NCBI GenBank assembly: GCA_002104905.1
Contig: MCFE01000791.1
Location: 1 to 36,094, forward strand
DNA: 36,094 nucleotides
Direction of reading: 5' to 3'
DNA from: Basidiobolus meristosporus CBS 931.73
Lineage: Eukaryota; Basidiobolomycota; Basidiobolomycetes; Basidiobolales; Basidiobolaceae
The notes below the pieces were generated by a model. It did no database searches. It was not told the origin of the DNA and saw only the letters and a list, made by a program, of their open reading frames with translations. This document shows, one piece after another, positions 10,506 through 19,249 of this stretch. The translations under genes were made by a program, and so were the position numbers. Every line of letters starts with the position of its first letter. The first letter of the stretch is position 1.

Positions 10506-11420
10506 CTGAAAAATAACAACCACACTTCCGGATTAGGCATCGAGAAATGGGCAGCATTGCTTTTCAGTTCTAGAAGACTTCCTCAAAAGCGGCCAAAATC
10601 CCGCACTCTTTACTCCATATATCTTAGCCATACGATGTTCAAGTTAACCTAACCTTAAACCAACGGTGTTGCATTAAACGTGAGCTATTTTTGCTTCTAC
10701 TTTGGTAATTGGCCAAACAAATGGGCCGATTTTCAATGACACGTATTCATGGATTTCGCCCCCTTTTTCAGTGTTCTCGTTGACGAAAATACGCAAGGGG
10801 TCTCAGGCCGGAGTTTCCCGGTTACAAGCAAAACGGGCGCGACAAACGCTGCGAGAAAAGCAGTTGTACTTCGCGAAGTCTGGTATCGCGGCTTCCACGG
10901 GTTTAGGGGTTTCTTGCGCCCTTGACTTTGCGCCCATCTGTGCTAGATGGAAGCTGCCCTTTGTGATTCGTATCCACAATGGCTCATGGTTGTTTTCGAT
11001 GAATAGGCATCTGATCTTGCAACAGCAGCGGTGATTCGGATTTGGTTTGATTCAATGGGGAAATATCCTTGCGTGAGGATTACAGAATAAGCCTGATCTG
11101 GTTGACACCCACGGCTCACGTGATCTGGACACCTATGACTTCACAAGTAATAGATTAAGTTACACTACACTGGATGATTTTGGGTTAGCTGATCTGGTCA
11201 CTGGTTCCTAATCATCACGAGATTTTGCGTCCAGTTCGGTAAACCCAACATTAAATTCATAGATTCCGGACACTTCGGAAAATCCAGCATTGAATTCATA
11301 CATTTCGGAGTCTACGGACTATCACGTCACTCCGGTATGACATCTTCGACGTGCAAGCATCCGTCCCAATATGTTAAGCTTATTACGCTCAGTTCGTACG
11401 CGCATGCAAATTTCTGTAGC
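10506..11420. other. Divergent intergenic region
   Basis: This lies between the ATPase promoter and the mitochondrial-protein promoter. An open frame at 10702-11034 starts at TTG and resembles nothing. A 39-bp imperfect direct repeat beginning TTCGG occurs twice at 11235-11312. Confidence 0.4.
11235..11312 (+). repeat. Two imperfect 39-bp tandem repeats
   Basis: The units 11235-11273 and 11274-11312 both begin TTCGG and share an AACATTRAATTCATA-like core. They lie about 180-255 bp upstream of the mitochondrial-protein ATG. Confidence 0.5.
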
Positions 11421-11427
11421 ATATAAG
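11421..11427 (+). promoter_or_regulatory. TATA box of the mitochondrial repeat-protein gene
   Basis: ATATAAG, 63 nt upstream of the ATG at 11490. Confidence 0.5.
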
Positions 11428-11489
11428 CTGGCTTCACTCGTCCATGACAGCTCATCAAGTTCCCAGCCTAGTTCCAATCCCATACAACA

Positions 11490-12973
11490 ATGTTTCGCCC
11501 ACTACCATTGACTCGCTCGTTGGCCAAGGTTTCAGCTACCCCAGTTAGAGGTTTCTCTTCGGTAGGCATACTGCATAGATCCTGATTGATCCAACTGTGT
11601 TTCAAGATACTGATCCAAGATTCATTCAACAAGGCCCGTTCAGCCGCTCCACCCACATCTAACCAAATGAGCCATGTTCTCGCCGGTTTCGCTGGTGGAA
11701 GTGCTGTCGCAATCGGAGGTAAGAGCTTCACTAAGTTTAAAATTCCTTCTCTCTTCGGAGTACGGTCTAACCTTATCTGTGTGTAGGGTACGGATGGTAT
11801 AAGTACTCTGGGGCCAAGGAAATCGTAGCCAAGACGCAGAACTCTCTACAAACTATTCAGGACGTTCAGGCCAAAATACCCCCACCAGGTGTGCTGGTGA
11901 ATGTCGTGAAGGGCTTTATGGGTCCTTTACTCGTCTCCGTTCCAGGTGCTCAGGGCCTGCTTGATCATATCCAGAAGCTAGAAGATACCCATGGCCCAGA
12001 GATCCAAAAGCTCTGGCACGATACCGTCAAGGAGGTATCCGATTTGACAGCTAATGGATGGGATGAGGATTCCACCAAAAATGCCACCGAGATCATCAAG
12101 CAGAGCATCGATCGTGTCCAAGAATTGGCCAAAAACATTGCTGGTGACGCGAGCGAACAGTTGTTGAGTACCTTCCCTCAAGTCAAGGATGCACTCGGAG
12201 GAAGCATTGAAGAACTGAAAGAGCTTTCTGGAAAAGGTGGCGATGAGGCCAAGGAGCTCCTTTCCAACACATTTTCAAAAATGAAGAAAATCCTCGACGG
12301 AGGAATGAACGAAAACACCATCGAGGAAATCAAGAAGTTGATCGACGAAAACAAACAGGAGGTGAAGAAGCTGGTTAACCAAGCGGGAGAGCTAGCTTGG
12401 GATAAAGGAATTGCGCTTGCCGGCCCGTTCCTCGATAAAATGCCAGAGGTAAAGAAGGAAGCTGAAAAGGCAAAGGACTTACTGTCTGAAGTCTCCAAAG
12501 AGCATGGCCCACAGTTGATGGATATGGCCAACGATCTTATGTCCCAGCTAAAGAAAATCTCGGAGAAGGGTGTAAACGAGGAGACTATCAAGGAAGCCAA
12601 AACTCTGGTGGAGAAGAAGTTATCGGAGCTCAAGGGCCTAAAGGGGGGGGTTAAGCAGCAAACCTGGCAAAAGGCTGAAGAGCTGGCAGAACCAGTTTTA
12701 AAAAAGGTTCCCGAATTAAAGCAGGTGGTAGATAAAAGCATCCCTGAAATGAAGTCTATTGCCGAAAGAAAGGGTCCTGAAGCATTCAAGATCATCAAGG
12801 ATACATACGCTGATATCCAAAAGATCGCTGAGAAAGGAGCCAATAAGGAGACCATCCAAGAAGGAAAGGAGTTGTTAGAAAAGAGACTCGAAGAGCTCAA
12901 GAAACTTGCTGATCAAGCCAAACAGGAGGGGGAAAAGGTAGGCAAGGAAGCCCAAAGAGAAATCAAAGAGTAG
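11490..12973 (+). CDS. Mitochondrially targeted membrane-anchored helical-repeat protein, three exons
   Basis: Exons 11490-11561, 11634-11718 and 11787-12973 (introns 72 and 68 nt) give 447 residues. The N-terminus (MFRPLPLTRSLAKVS, then PVRGFSS) is arginine-rich and free of acids, a typical matrix/inner-membrane presequence. One hydrophobic Gly/Ala-rich segment (about 38-55, HVLAGFAGGSAVAIGG) is followed by YGWYKYSGAK. The remaining ~350 residues are Lys/Glu-rich amphipathic helices in four tandem repeats starting near residues 121, 203, 292 and 381, each opening with HGPE-, GGDE- or GPEA-like turns. I recall similar presequence-TM-helix proteins as conserved in fungi but cannot give a function. 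Intron 2 has a CTAAC branch site 16 nt before its AG; AATAAA follows the stop at about 12992. A shorter start inside exon 3 would need GTG, which supports the spliced model. Confidence 0.85.
11562..11633 (+). other. Intron 1 of the mitochondrial repeat-protein gene
   Basis: GTAGGC donor and CAAG acceptor, phase 0. It joins the presequence to the transmembrane exon; an in-frame TAG inside the intron makes removal necessary. Confidence 0.7.
11719..11786 (+). other. Intron 2 of the mitochondrial repeat-protein gene
   Basis: GTAAGA donor, CTAAC branch site at 11767-11771, GTGTAG acceptor. Removal joins ...VAIG to GYGWYKY. Confidence 0.85.
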
Positions 12974-13957
12974 AGCTTACCATATATGTAAAATAAAATC
13001 ATGTATCATATATATGACTTGATCGATTTATATGGAATGGGCTACTCAAACGGGACGCTCGGCACGAGGCAAATAAGAGAAATCGTACTGAACTAGACTG
13101 ACTGACAAATATAGCATTTACTATTCGAAATATTGATCTGTAGCAGATCGAATGAAGCAACTGTTTTCCAGTCGAATCACTGCCCAACAGGGTATCAAGA
13201 TCCCCATTGTATCGATGTTCTCATGGATGGTGATGAGCACTAAAGCAGTGTAAAGGCAGATTTCTGAAACACTGATGACTGGTTCCTTTCCATGATGGCT
13301 GCGTTGTATATACAGAGCACTGTTTCAAAGAAGCGTTATGTTAGTGAAGCGTATAGCTACTTAAGTGTGAGTGTAGATAATGTGGAAGTCATAGGGTAGA
13401 TTCGGGGTGGCAGCGGCTGTTACTGCATGAATGTGTTCAAACTAATATACGTCTTTACACGTGCAACGTTTATTGTGTTACTTGATATTTATTTGTAGGA
13501 AATTGTGAGTGCATGCTATTTCGTTCTATTGTTTCTGGTCTCTAATTTCCTCATTAAATCACAACCGAGTCTTGCCTATTTTCTATGCTTTCCTTTTGAC
13601 CTAGGTTTCCACTTCACGCTGTAGCAAAATACCGATTCCACTCTCGCTATATCCGTACCTGCCTAGAGATTGGATGAGCAGATAGTCATCTGCCAGGCCA
13701 CACTGGAATTTTACAACAGAGTTGTTGTACCTGTTGTTTTGTTATATATGCGGGTTAGACTGTCGGTAACCATCCTACTAAGCAGCCCTCGAAAGAATTC
13801 CTATGGTTTATCAACAGTATTGCTCAATACTACCTTCTGGTTGGCTACCACATACGTATGAATAAAATAAAATTGAGGTTTGCCTTCGAGGGAAATTTCA
13901 ATATGTCCCTGATTTATCTTGGCTCCCATAATTGCAACCTACTATGAATCCGCAGGA
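12974..13957. other. About 1 kb without a gene
   Basis: After the poly(A) signal at about 12992 the stretch is AT-rich and shows no family-like open frame. A 63-codon frame at 13670 starts at TTG and is not supported. Confidence 0.5.
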
Positions 13958-13965
13958 TTTATAAG
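13958..13965 (+). promoter_or_regulatory. TATA box of the U6 snRNA gene
   Basis: TTTATAAG, 27-34 nt upstream of the inferred U6 5' end, the position expected for RNA polymerase III U6 promoters. Confidence 0.7.
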
Positions 13966-13991
13966 TGATTTAGAATTCACACGTTTGTCAA

Positions 13992-14017
13992 GTTCTTCGG
14001 GACCTCTGACACTTGAA

Positions 14018-14048
<31 letters not shown>

Positions 14049-14107
14049 GGCCCCTGCACAAGGATGACACGTAAATCTTGAGTGGACACCTCTTCGGAGG
14101 ACATTTT
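13992..14107 (+). ncRNA. U6: U6 spliceosomal snRNA
   Basis: U6 pairs with U2 and the 5' splice site and forms the catalytic core of the spliceosome. The 5' stem-loop (GTTC-TTCG-GGAC) is at 13992-14003. The invariant ACGATACAGAGAAGATTAGC (with the ACAGAGA box) spans about 14027-14046, followed by ATGGCCCCTGCACAAGGATG of the internal stem-loop. A second tetraloop hairpin (CCTC-TTCG-GAGG, 14089-14100) precedes the T run. The gene is uninterrupted, unlike the intron-bearing U6 of some fungi. The exact ends are inferred from the first stem and the terminator. Confidence 0.95.
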
Positions 14108-14111
14108 TTTT
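14104..14111 (+). terminator. RNA polymerase III terminator of U6
   Basis: Eight consecutive T residues directly follow the U6 3' hairpin. Confidence 0.85.
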
Positions 14112-14561
14112 GTACACCAATCTTTAAACAAGATTATCTGCCAAAAAGCTGCATGCCCTATGTTGCAAGATAGCAATGACTATTCCACTAAAATCCGAAT
14201 TGCAGAAATAATGTTTCTGCGATTACTCAACCAACATTTGGAACACCGTCCGATACGGCCGGCATCTATTTCTCCATATCCCTGGTCTTAGCTAAAAGTT
14301 ACGGTTTGCACGTACTCAGTTTCTTCCAGAGCATTCTCGATCCCAGCGCCTCAGTCCAGTCTAGCTCATTCCTGCTATGCACTCAAGGTCCGTGGCGTGA
14401 CTCGAACGCATATGTTATGCTAGATTGCTTATAAACACAGAAATCAATTGGCTGGATTTTAAGGCACGACAGGCGAAGCTGTATCATTAATACGATGATG
14501 ATATGAAGCGTTCGAGATGAACAAAGCGACTACATAAGTCCATGCGAACACCGATGGTACC
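14112..14561. other. 450 bases without a gene
   Basis: Nothing coding is seen. A weak box-B-like TCGATCC at 14338-14344 could serve as a downstream U6 promoter element, but the match is partial. Confidence 0.3.
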
Positions 14562-15027
14562 ATGGCGGAAGTGATACTCTTGGACATTCGGGCGACACTA
14601 CCTATCATGGCTGGGTTTGTTCAACAGCTATATGTCATCAATGGAGTCGCCGATGTCTCGCTAGATTTTGTTTAGAGACTGCAAACAGAAGACAGAGATG
14701 CGGCTACCATTCGTGTATACGAGAACGAGTCACTCTTGGTGAATCTCTGTGTGGGAATCCAAGGAGGATCTATTCAACTTCATCTACCGATCGGATCACA
14801 GGCATGTCTTGAAGCAACGACGACAGTGGTTTGAACGCTGGCAGGGCCCTTATACAGTACTTTGGTGGGTCAAACGAGGACATATTCCTACCCTTCAGGA
14901 GGCAAAGGAGCATCTGGGATATTTGGCTCAACATGGAGAGTCTCTTTATGCCTTTTCCTTTGCTATTCCTTCCCTCCGCCTTCCGAATGACCACCATTTT
15001 GTAGGGGGGAATATTAAATCAGTATAG
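14562..15027 (+). pseudogene. DUF3291 family protein, broken by a stop and a frameshift
   Basis: The translated pieces follow the DUF3291 pattern, a small dimeric alpha/beta-barrel-like family of unknown function. From the ATG at 14562 comes an IMAGFVQQL segment, then DFV and an in-frame TAG at 14673 where the family has tryptophan (TGG to TAG), then RLQ...IRVYENESLLVNLCV. The frame shifts within TGTGTGGG near 14750 and continues as WESKEDLFNFIYRS, HxxVLKQRRQWFERW, VLWWVKRGHIPTLQEAKEHL and AFSFAIP to a stop at 15027. The C-terminal half (14752-15027) is uninterrupted. Both lesions disable the gene unless one is a sequencing error. No introns are needed to explain it. Confidence 0.75.
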
Positions 15028-15403
15028 GTGGCAAATGCTTGACAAGGTTGTTTACCTGGAGGTAGCCCAATATAGGTTACATCCACCTTAACTCAGATCT
15101 GTGCTACGGATGATGATGATTCTGTCGGATTGAATCCATATAGTAGCAAGAAGACCATTGCTCACGTGGGAATTTAAGGTGCAAAAGAGACCGAAAGAGT
15201 ATCTGCAAATCGACAATGCATTTAGATTAACCCAGTATTAGAGGGGAGGTGTCTGGGAATACATAACTAAGCCTTCAGGTTCAAACTACCTATCTAGTAG
15301 TCGAGGAATTCATTCCAAGATACTATGGAGTTGTTTATTTCGTCCAAGTTTACGAAAATACTGTTGATGAGGTAGTAGCCAACCGCTCTCGATCTCAATT
15401 CAG
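15028..15403. other. 375 bases without a gene
   Basis: No supported frame or RNA. Confidence 0.5.
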
Positions 15404-15822
15404 ATGAAAAACTTCCCTCTTCCCATAGCCCTTCTCGTCTGTTTTACCTGGGCTACCGAGGCTCTACAAGAGCTTGATAAGTAGCAGCCTTGGGAAGCAA
15501 ACACGATTACTCCCACGTGGTCTTCAATACTCCGGCTGAGGGAGCTCATTGGAGACCTGGTAGGGTTGTTACTCTTGGTTGGGAGCTGAGGGAGGATTGC
15601 GGCCTTAGTTGTGACTCTGCCACTACGTATGACCTCAGGCTCTACAACAACTTGGAGTATTCTATTGCCAATGGTGTGCCTCTAGTCAAGGACACTTTGC
15701 ATAGGACCATGGTTGAGAACCTTAGTAACCAAACCTTCATATATGAGTGGAAGGTCCCAAGTATCGGTACACAAGGAGTCAATCCCAACCTCTATTGCAT
15801 TAGAGTTAATTCCTCTTCATAG
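15404..15822 (+). pseudogene. Small secreted Kre9/Knh1-like protein, frame disrupted
   Basis: The ATG at 15404 opens a clear signal peptide (MKNFPLPIALLVCFTWATEA), but this frame stops at the TAG at 15482. The downstream frame, open from about 15490 to 15822, encodes roughly 110 residues with the beta-sandwich pattern of Kre9/Knh1-like N-terminal domains: VVFNTPAEGAHWRPGRVVTL, a central YDLRLYNN strand and a final YEWKVPS...NLYCIRV strand. These domains occur in secreted or GPI-anchored wall proteins. The two parts lie in different frames, and no GT-AG intron of plausible size joins them, so I read it as a frameshifted gene; a sequencing error is possible. No C-terminal GPI signal is seen. 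Confidence 0.6.
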
Positions 15823-15953
15823 CAATAAGTCACCCAAATCAATAATTGGTATGAATAAAAGCATATACAGCCTGAGATGAAGATAGTTCCTTTTTAGTGC
15901 ATGCTATTCATTTATTTGGCATGGCATGTATGCTGATCTGATTAAAGTATTAC

Positions 15954-16309
15954 TGTTGTAAGAGTCTCGGAGGTATTGGAAGTGATTGGGAGAGCAAGTA
16001 GATTATGTGGTTTTCACTTGATCATTTATTGAATGTAAAAGCAGTATGTATACTTTTACATGGTCATAACATAACAAGCACATAGAATATGTTTAGGAAG
16101 ATCCCAAGAACATGTGTGCAAAGTTTAGGGCTGTTTGCACAACTTATCTAATTCTCATGTTCTGGGTTCTTGATATTTTGGTGAAAATATTCCAAGTAAA
16201 TCCCCACAAGGAATTTGGTCAGTATTCTCGAAAATCTGTAGGTAATGATCTCAGTGACTAAGCTAGGTCATTATTTAGGTGGAATTACAAATTTGCAGCA
16301 CTTTCAACA
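15954..16309 (-). mobile_element. Ty1/copia LTR, inverted, near complete
   Basis: On the minus strand the element runs from TGTTG (16309) to CAACA (15954), ~356 bp, matching the LTR at 1322-1731 without the latter's internal duplication. The few extra bases at its 5' end (the AGCACTTT stretch) are particular to this copy. Confidence 0.75.
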
Positions 16310-16424
16310 GTCTACACCATTAGAAATCCTTTAATTGTAGAAAAACTGAAGGCCAAGCTCTGCCCACAGCTTCCAGGGACCCTTCTTGGAGCATTCCCTA
16401 ACAGGGGTTTTGCAAAGTTCCTCT
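16310..16424 (-). mobile_element. Short sequence between two copia LTRs
   Basis: A 115-bp stretch lies between two minus-strand LTRs. It could be a remnant of internal retroelement sequence, but no motif confirms this. Confidence 0.3.
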
Positions 16425-16773
16425 TGTTGTAGGAGACTTGGAGATATTGGAAGTGATTGGGAGAACAAGTAGATAACGTGGATTTCACTTCATGATTTAT
16501 TAAATGTAAAAGTAGTATATATACTTTTACATGGTCTTCGCATGACAAAATTGTAGAATAGGCTTAGGAAGGTTCCAAGAGCATGTGAGCAATGTTTAGG
16601 GCTGCTTGGACAACTTATATAACTTTCATATTCTGGGTTCCAGATATTTTGGCAAATATATTCCAAGTCAATCCTGGCAAGGAATTTGGTCAGTATTCTC
16701 TAAGATTTGTAGGTAATGATCTCAGTGACCAAGTTAGGTGATTAGTTAGGTGGAATAACAAATTATCACTACA
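16425..16773 (-). mobile_element. Ty1/copia 3' LTR, inverted
   Basis: About 349 bp, beginning TGTAGTG after the polypurine tract (16774-16784) of the pol remnant and ending CTACAACA. It belongs to the pol remnant at 16785-17174. Confidence 0.8.
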
Positions 16774-16784
16774 CTCCCACTCAA

Positions 16785-17174
16785 CTAAATGTTCATACTG
16801 ACTAGTCCAAATTTTGACTCAAGATATTCAAACTTGTCTATAGCTAATGGTTTGGTAAGTATGTCTGCAATCATTTCATCTGTAAGACAGTAAGATAAAT
16901 AAACTAAGCTATTTTGTATGGTTTCACGTATGAAATGATGTCTGATGTCTATGTGCTTAGTTCTGACATGAAATGTTGGATTTCTACCAAATTGTATACA
17001 TCCTTAATTATCTTGAAATAAGGTAATATGCGTTGTTTGACATAAGCTTAAATCTTTAAAAAGCTTCCTTAACCACATTGCTTCTTTTGTAGCTTTGCAG
17101 GCTGCCTTGTACTCAGCCTCTGTGGTAGAAAGTGTTATGGTTGGCTGCTTACTTGAATTCCATGAAATTGCTCC
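16785..17174 (-). pseudogene. Ty1/copia Pol C-terminus (RNase H), broken
   Basis: Minus-strand translation gives copia RNase H signatures: SWNSSKQPTITLSTTEAEYKA, then KEAMWLRKL, TKHIDIRHHFIRE, LTDEMIADILTKPL and DKFEYLESKFGLV, ending at TAG just before the polypurine tract. A TAA at 17014-17016 interrupts the conserved Asp-Asn-Gln segment. The 5' side is cut off near 17174. Better preserved than the copy at 1146-1310. Confidence 0.85.
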
Positions 17175-17231
17175 TTAACAGTAAAGAAAGGTTTATCCTG
17201 TGGTGGATCTTCTGTATTCTAAATTTTGTCC

Positions 17232-17440
17232 CAGAACATGAAAATAAAATATGTTGTTCAAACAGCCTCAAACTTTGCACACATGCTCTTAGGACCCCCC
17301 TAAACCTATGCTATGTGCTTGTTATGCAAGACCATGTAAAAGTATAAATACTACCATTACAAGCAATAAATCATGAAGTGAAAACCACATTATCTACTTG
17401 TTCTACCAATTACTTCCAATATCTCCAAGACTCTTATAGC
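17232..17440 (+). mobile_element. Ty1/copia LTR fragment (3' part)
   Basis: Matches the LTR from its CCAGAACAT segment to the CCAAGACTCTTATAGCA end, opposite in orientation to the adjoining pol remnant. Confidence 0.65.
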
Positions 17441-17608
17441 ATTTTTCACCCATGACAATATCTCAAAGGCCTCTTTCCTGTAGCAGTATCTTTATCTTCA
17501 CCTTGCACACTTGGTGGTTAGATCCATCTCACTTTTCAGCATAGGGAGATATTCAAGTAATAGCAGTAGTGGACATTGCAGAGAGTGACAGATTGGGGCT
17601 CATGACCT
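17441..17608 (+). repeat. Copia leader-like spacer, second copy
   Basis: Shares GTTAGATCCATC, TTTTCAGCA, GTGGACATT and GAGAGTGACA in the same order as 1732-1821, again between a plus LTR and a minus LTR. Confidence 0.5.
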
Positions 17609-17955
17609 GTTCTGAGGGACTTGGAGATATTGGAAGTGACTGGGAGAACAAGCAGATAAAGTGGTTTTCACTTATTAATTTATTGAATGTGAAAGTAGTA
17701 TTTACACTTTGATATGGTCTTGGTATAACGAACACAAAGAGTAGGTTCAAGAAGGTCCCAAGAACGTGCATGAAAGTTTCAGGGCTGTTTGGACAACTCT
17801 GAGAATTTTAATGTTCTGGGTACCAGCTATTTTGGTTAAATGTTCCAAGTAAATCCCAACAAGGAATTTGGTCAGTATACTCTAGAATTTGAAGGTAATG
17901 ATCTATGTGACTAAGTTAGGTGAATATTCATGTGGAATTATAAATTATTACAACA
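17609..17955 (-). mobile_element. Ty1/copia LTR, inverted, full length
   Basis: Runs TGTTG...GAACA-type ends on the minus strand (CAACA at 17951-17955, TGTTC at 17609), 347 bp. Confidence 0.75.
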
Positions 17956-18600
17956 CCTCTCAGAGTAGAAATATCTCACTTAACCTCAAAAAGTACATAT
18001 CATGTAATTCTACTAGTTCTCCAAATTACTTCCAATACTCCATAGAGTCTTGCAATACTTTTGTTATACTTTCTTGTGGACACCATACCCATGATTGGAT
18101 ATGCTTGCAAGAAAGCCAGCATATGATAGTACATATCTCTTGTTAAGATAAATCTTTGAGAATTCTGAGCAAATTTCTTGGAGGGATTTACTTGATAATC
18201 TGAATATGCTATTGTGCCGAATTTCAACCAATTTTCCTGCACCGTTGAGAGTGTGGGTGCTGGCAAAACCCGCATATGCGTGGCACATCTTCACTAGATC
18301 TGGTCCGAACCGATTCAGTGTCCAGCCATTTCCAAATGATTATTCGAGTTCAACCTGTGGATATTCCCAATCCTTTAAATACACAGGACATCTGATTTGC
18401 CAGGAGAGTTCAAACATCGCTTCATATATACAAGCTAGGATTGAGAGTAACGAATATGCGTTTAAGACCGTATTCATCTGCTGCACGAGGGTCTCGTAAC
18501 ATGCTACAACTTACGTAATGATGGGCATGACCGCTGATGATAATCAGGGAGGTCTACAGAAACCACTATTCTTTACTATGACACTTGGTATTGCATTCCG
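17956..18600. other. Degenerate LTR-like sequence and left edge of the killer array
   Basis: About 17990-18060 resembles a diverged copia LTR 3' end (plus orientation, ending TCTTGCAATA). The rest holds no supported gene; from about 18525 the downstream repeat of killer-toxin copy 1 begins. Confidence 0.4.
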
Positions 18601-18661
18601 GATTGACTTTATTTCAAGGTAACTGCTCTCGCCAATTGGATAAGCCCACAGCAATCATGAT

Positions 18662-19060
18662 TTAGCTACAGTTCCCAACATAGTTGACAGTCAGCTCGCC
18701 ATGGTTGACGTCATTATCCCCAGGATAGCCCAGTGGCACACTGCCACACACATTGCAGCCATGGTTCTGCAATTCGTGGAGTAGTGAGCATGCCTTGGAG
18801 GCAGAGATGGAGCTGCCGGTCTTCTGGGTGAAGGCGGCAATGCCACCAAGGATATGGCAGTTGGTTGCGATTCTTACCCCGGGTCCATAGATGTTCCCAC
18901 CAGGAAGACTGCAGACCTTAGCCACGAGTTGGTTCAGACTATTCCCAGTGGTGGCGCATTCACTACTCCCACGGCAATTGATGCCAAGGGCGTCGACCTG
19001 AGTCAAGAGCACCATGCTAAGGATGGCGGTGATTCCAGCAGTAACGGTTGAGGCTTTCAT
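18662..19060 (-). CDS. Kp4-family killer toxin-like secreted protein, copy 1
   Basis: An intronless gene for 132 residues. A signal peptide (about 1-24, ending VDA) precedes a mature domain of about 108 residues that matches the Kp4 killer-toxin family in its N-terminal GINC segment, cysteine pattern, and the HGCxVCGS and LTVNYV segments. Mature cysteines are at 29, 35, 50, 68, 91, 102, 105 and 131: eight, against the ten I recall for the viral prototype. Family members block calcium uptake in sensitive fungi and plants; that this protein does so is not shown. The TATA box (19110-19116) is 50 nt upstream of the ATG and AATAAA (18608-18613) about 50 nt past the stop. This copy has Thr at residue 11. 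The frame is intact and presumably expressed. Confidence 0.9.
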   Translation of the reverse strand: MKASTVTAGITAILSMVLLTQVDALGINCRGSSECATTGNSLNQLVAKVCSLPGGNIYGPGVRIATNCHILGGIAAFTQKTGSSISASKACSLLHELQNHGCNVCGSVPLGYPGDNDVNHGELTVNYVGNCS

Positions 19061-19109
19061 GTCGAAGTGCGGCTATCGGTTGATGGTCTTTGAGAGTCGG
19101 GACAGCACC

Positions 19110-19116
19110 TTATATA
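19110..19116 (-). promoter_or_regulatory. TATA box, killer-toxin copy 1
   Basis: TATATAA at 50 nt before the ATG, within an upstream block conserved in all five copies. Confidence 0.65.
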
Positions 19117-19249
19117 CCCAAGCCATTGCCAACAGACTGGGCATAGCCCACGCCTTGACGGCTTGCTGGTGGATGGACTGCATTGACGAAAATCATATAC
19201 AAAATAGGCGCGGCAGGAAGTCGAGTGTTTTTCCGTTCCATGTCACCTA

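Noticed and set aside
10702-11034. 110-codon plus-strand frame upstream of the mitochondrial-protein gene
   Set aside because: Starts at TTG and shows no family resemblance or conserved motif.
12178-12900. 240-codon minus-strand frame
   Set aside because: Antisense of the Lys/Glu-rich helical repeats; the Ser/Phe-rich composition is what reversing AAG/GAG codons gives.
14385-14420. Possible minus-strand tRNA (GTTCGAGTC T-loop motif)
   Set aside because: The T-stem does not pair and no acceptor or anticodon arms can be drawn.
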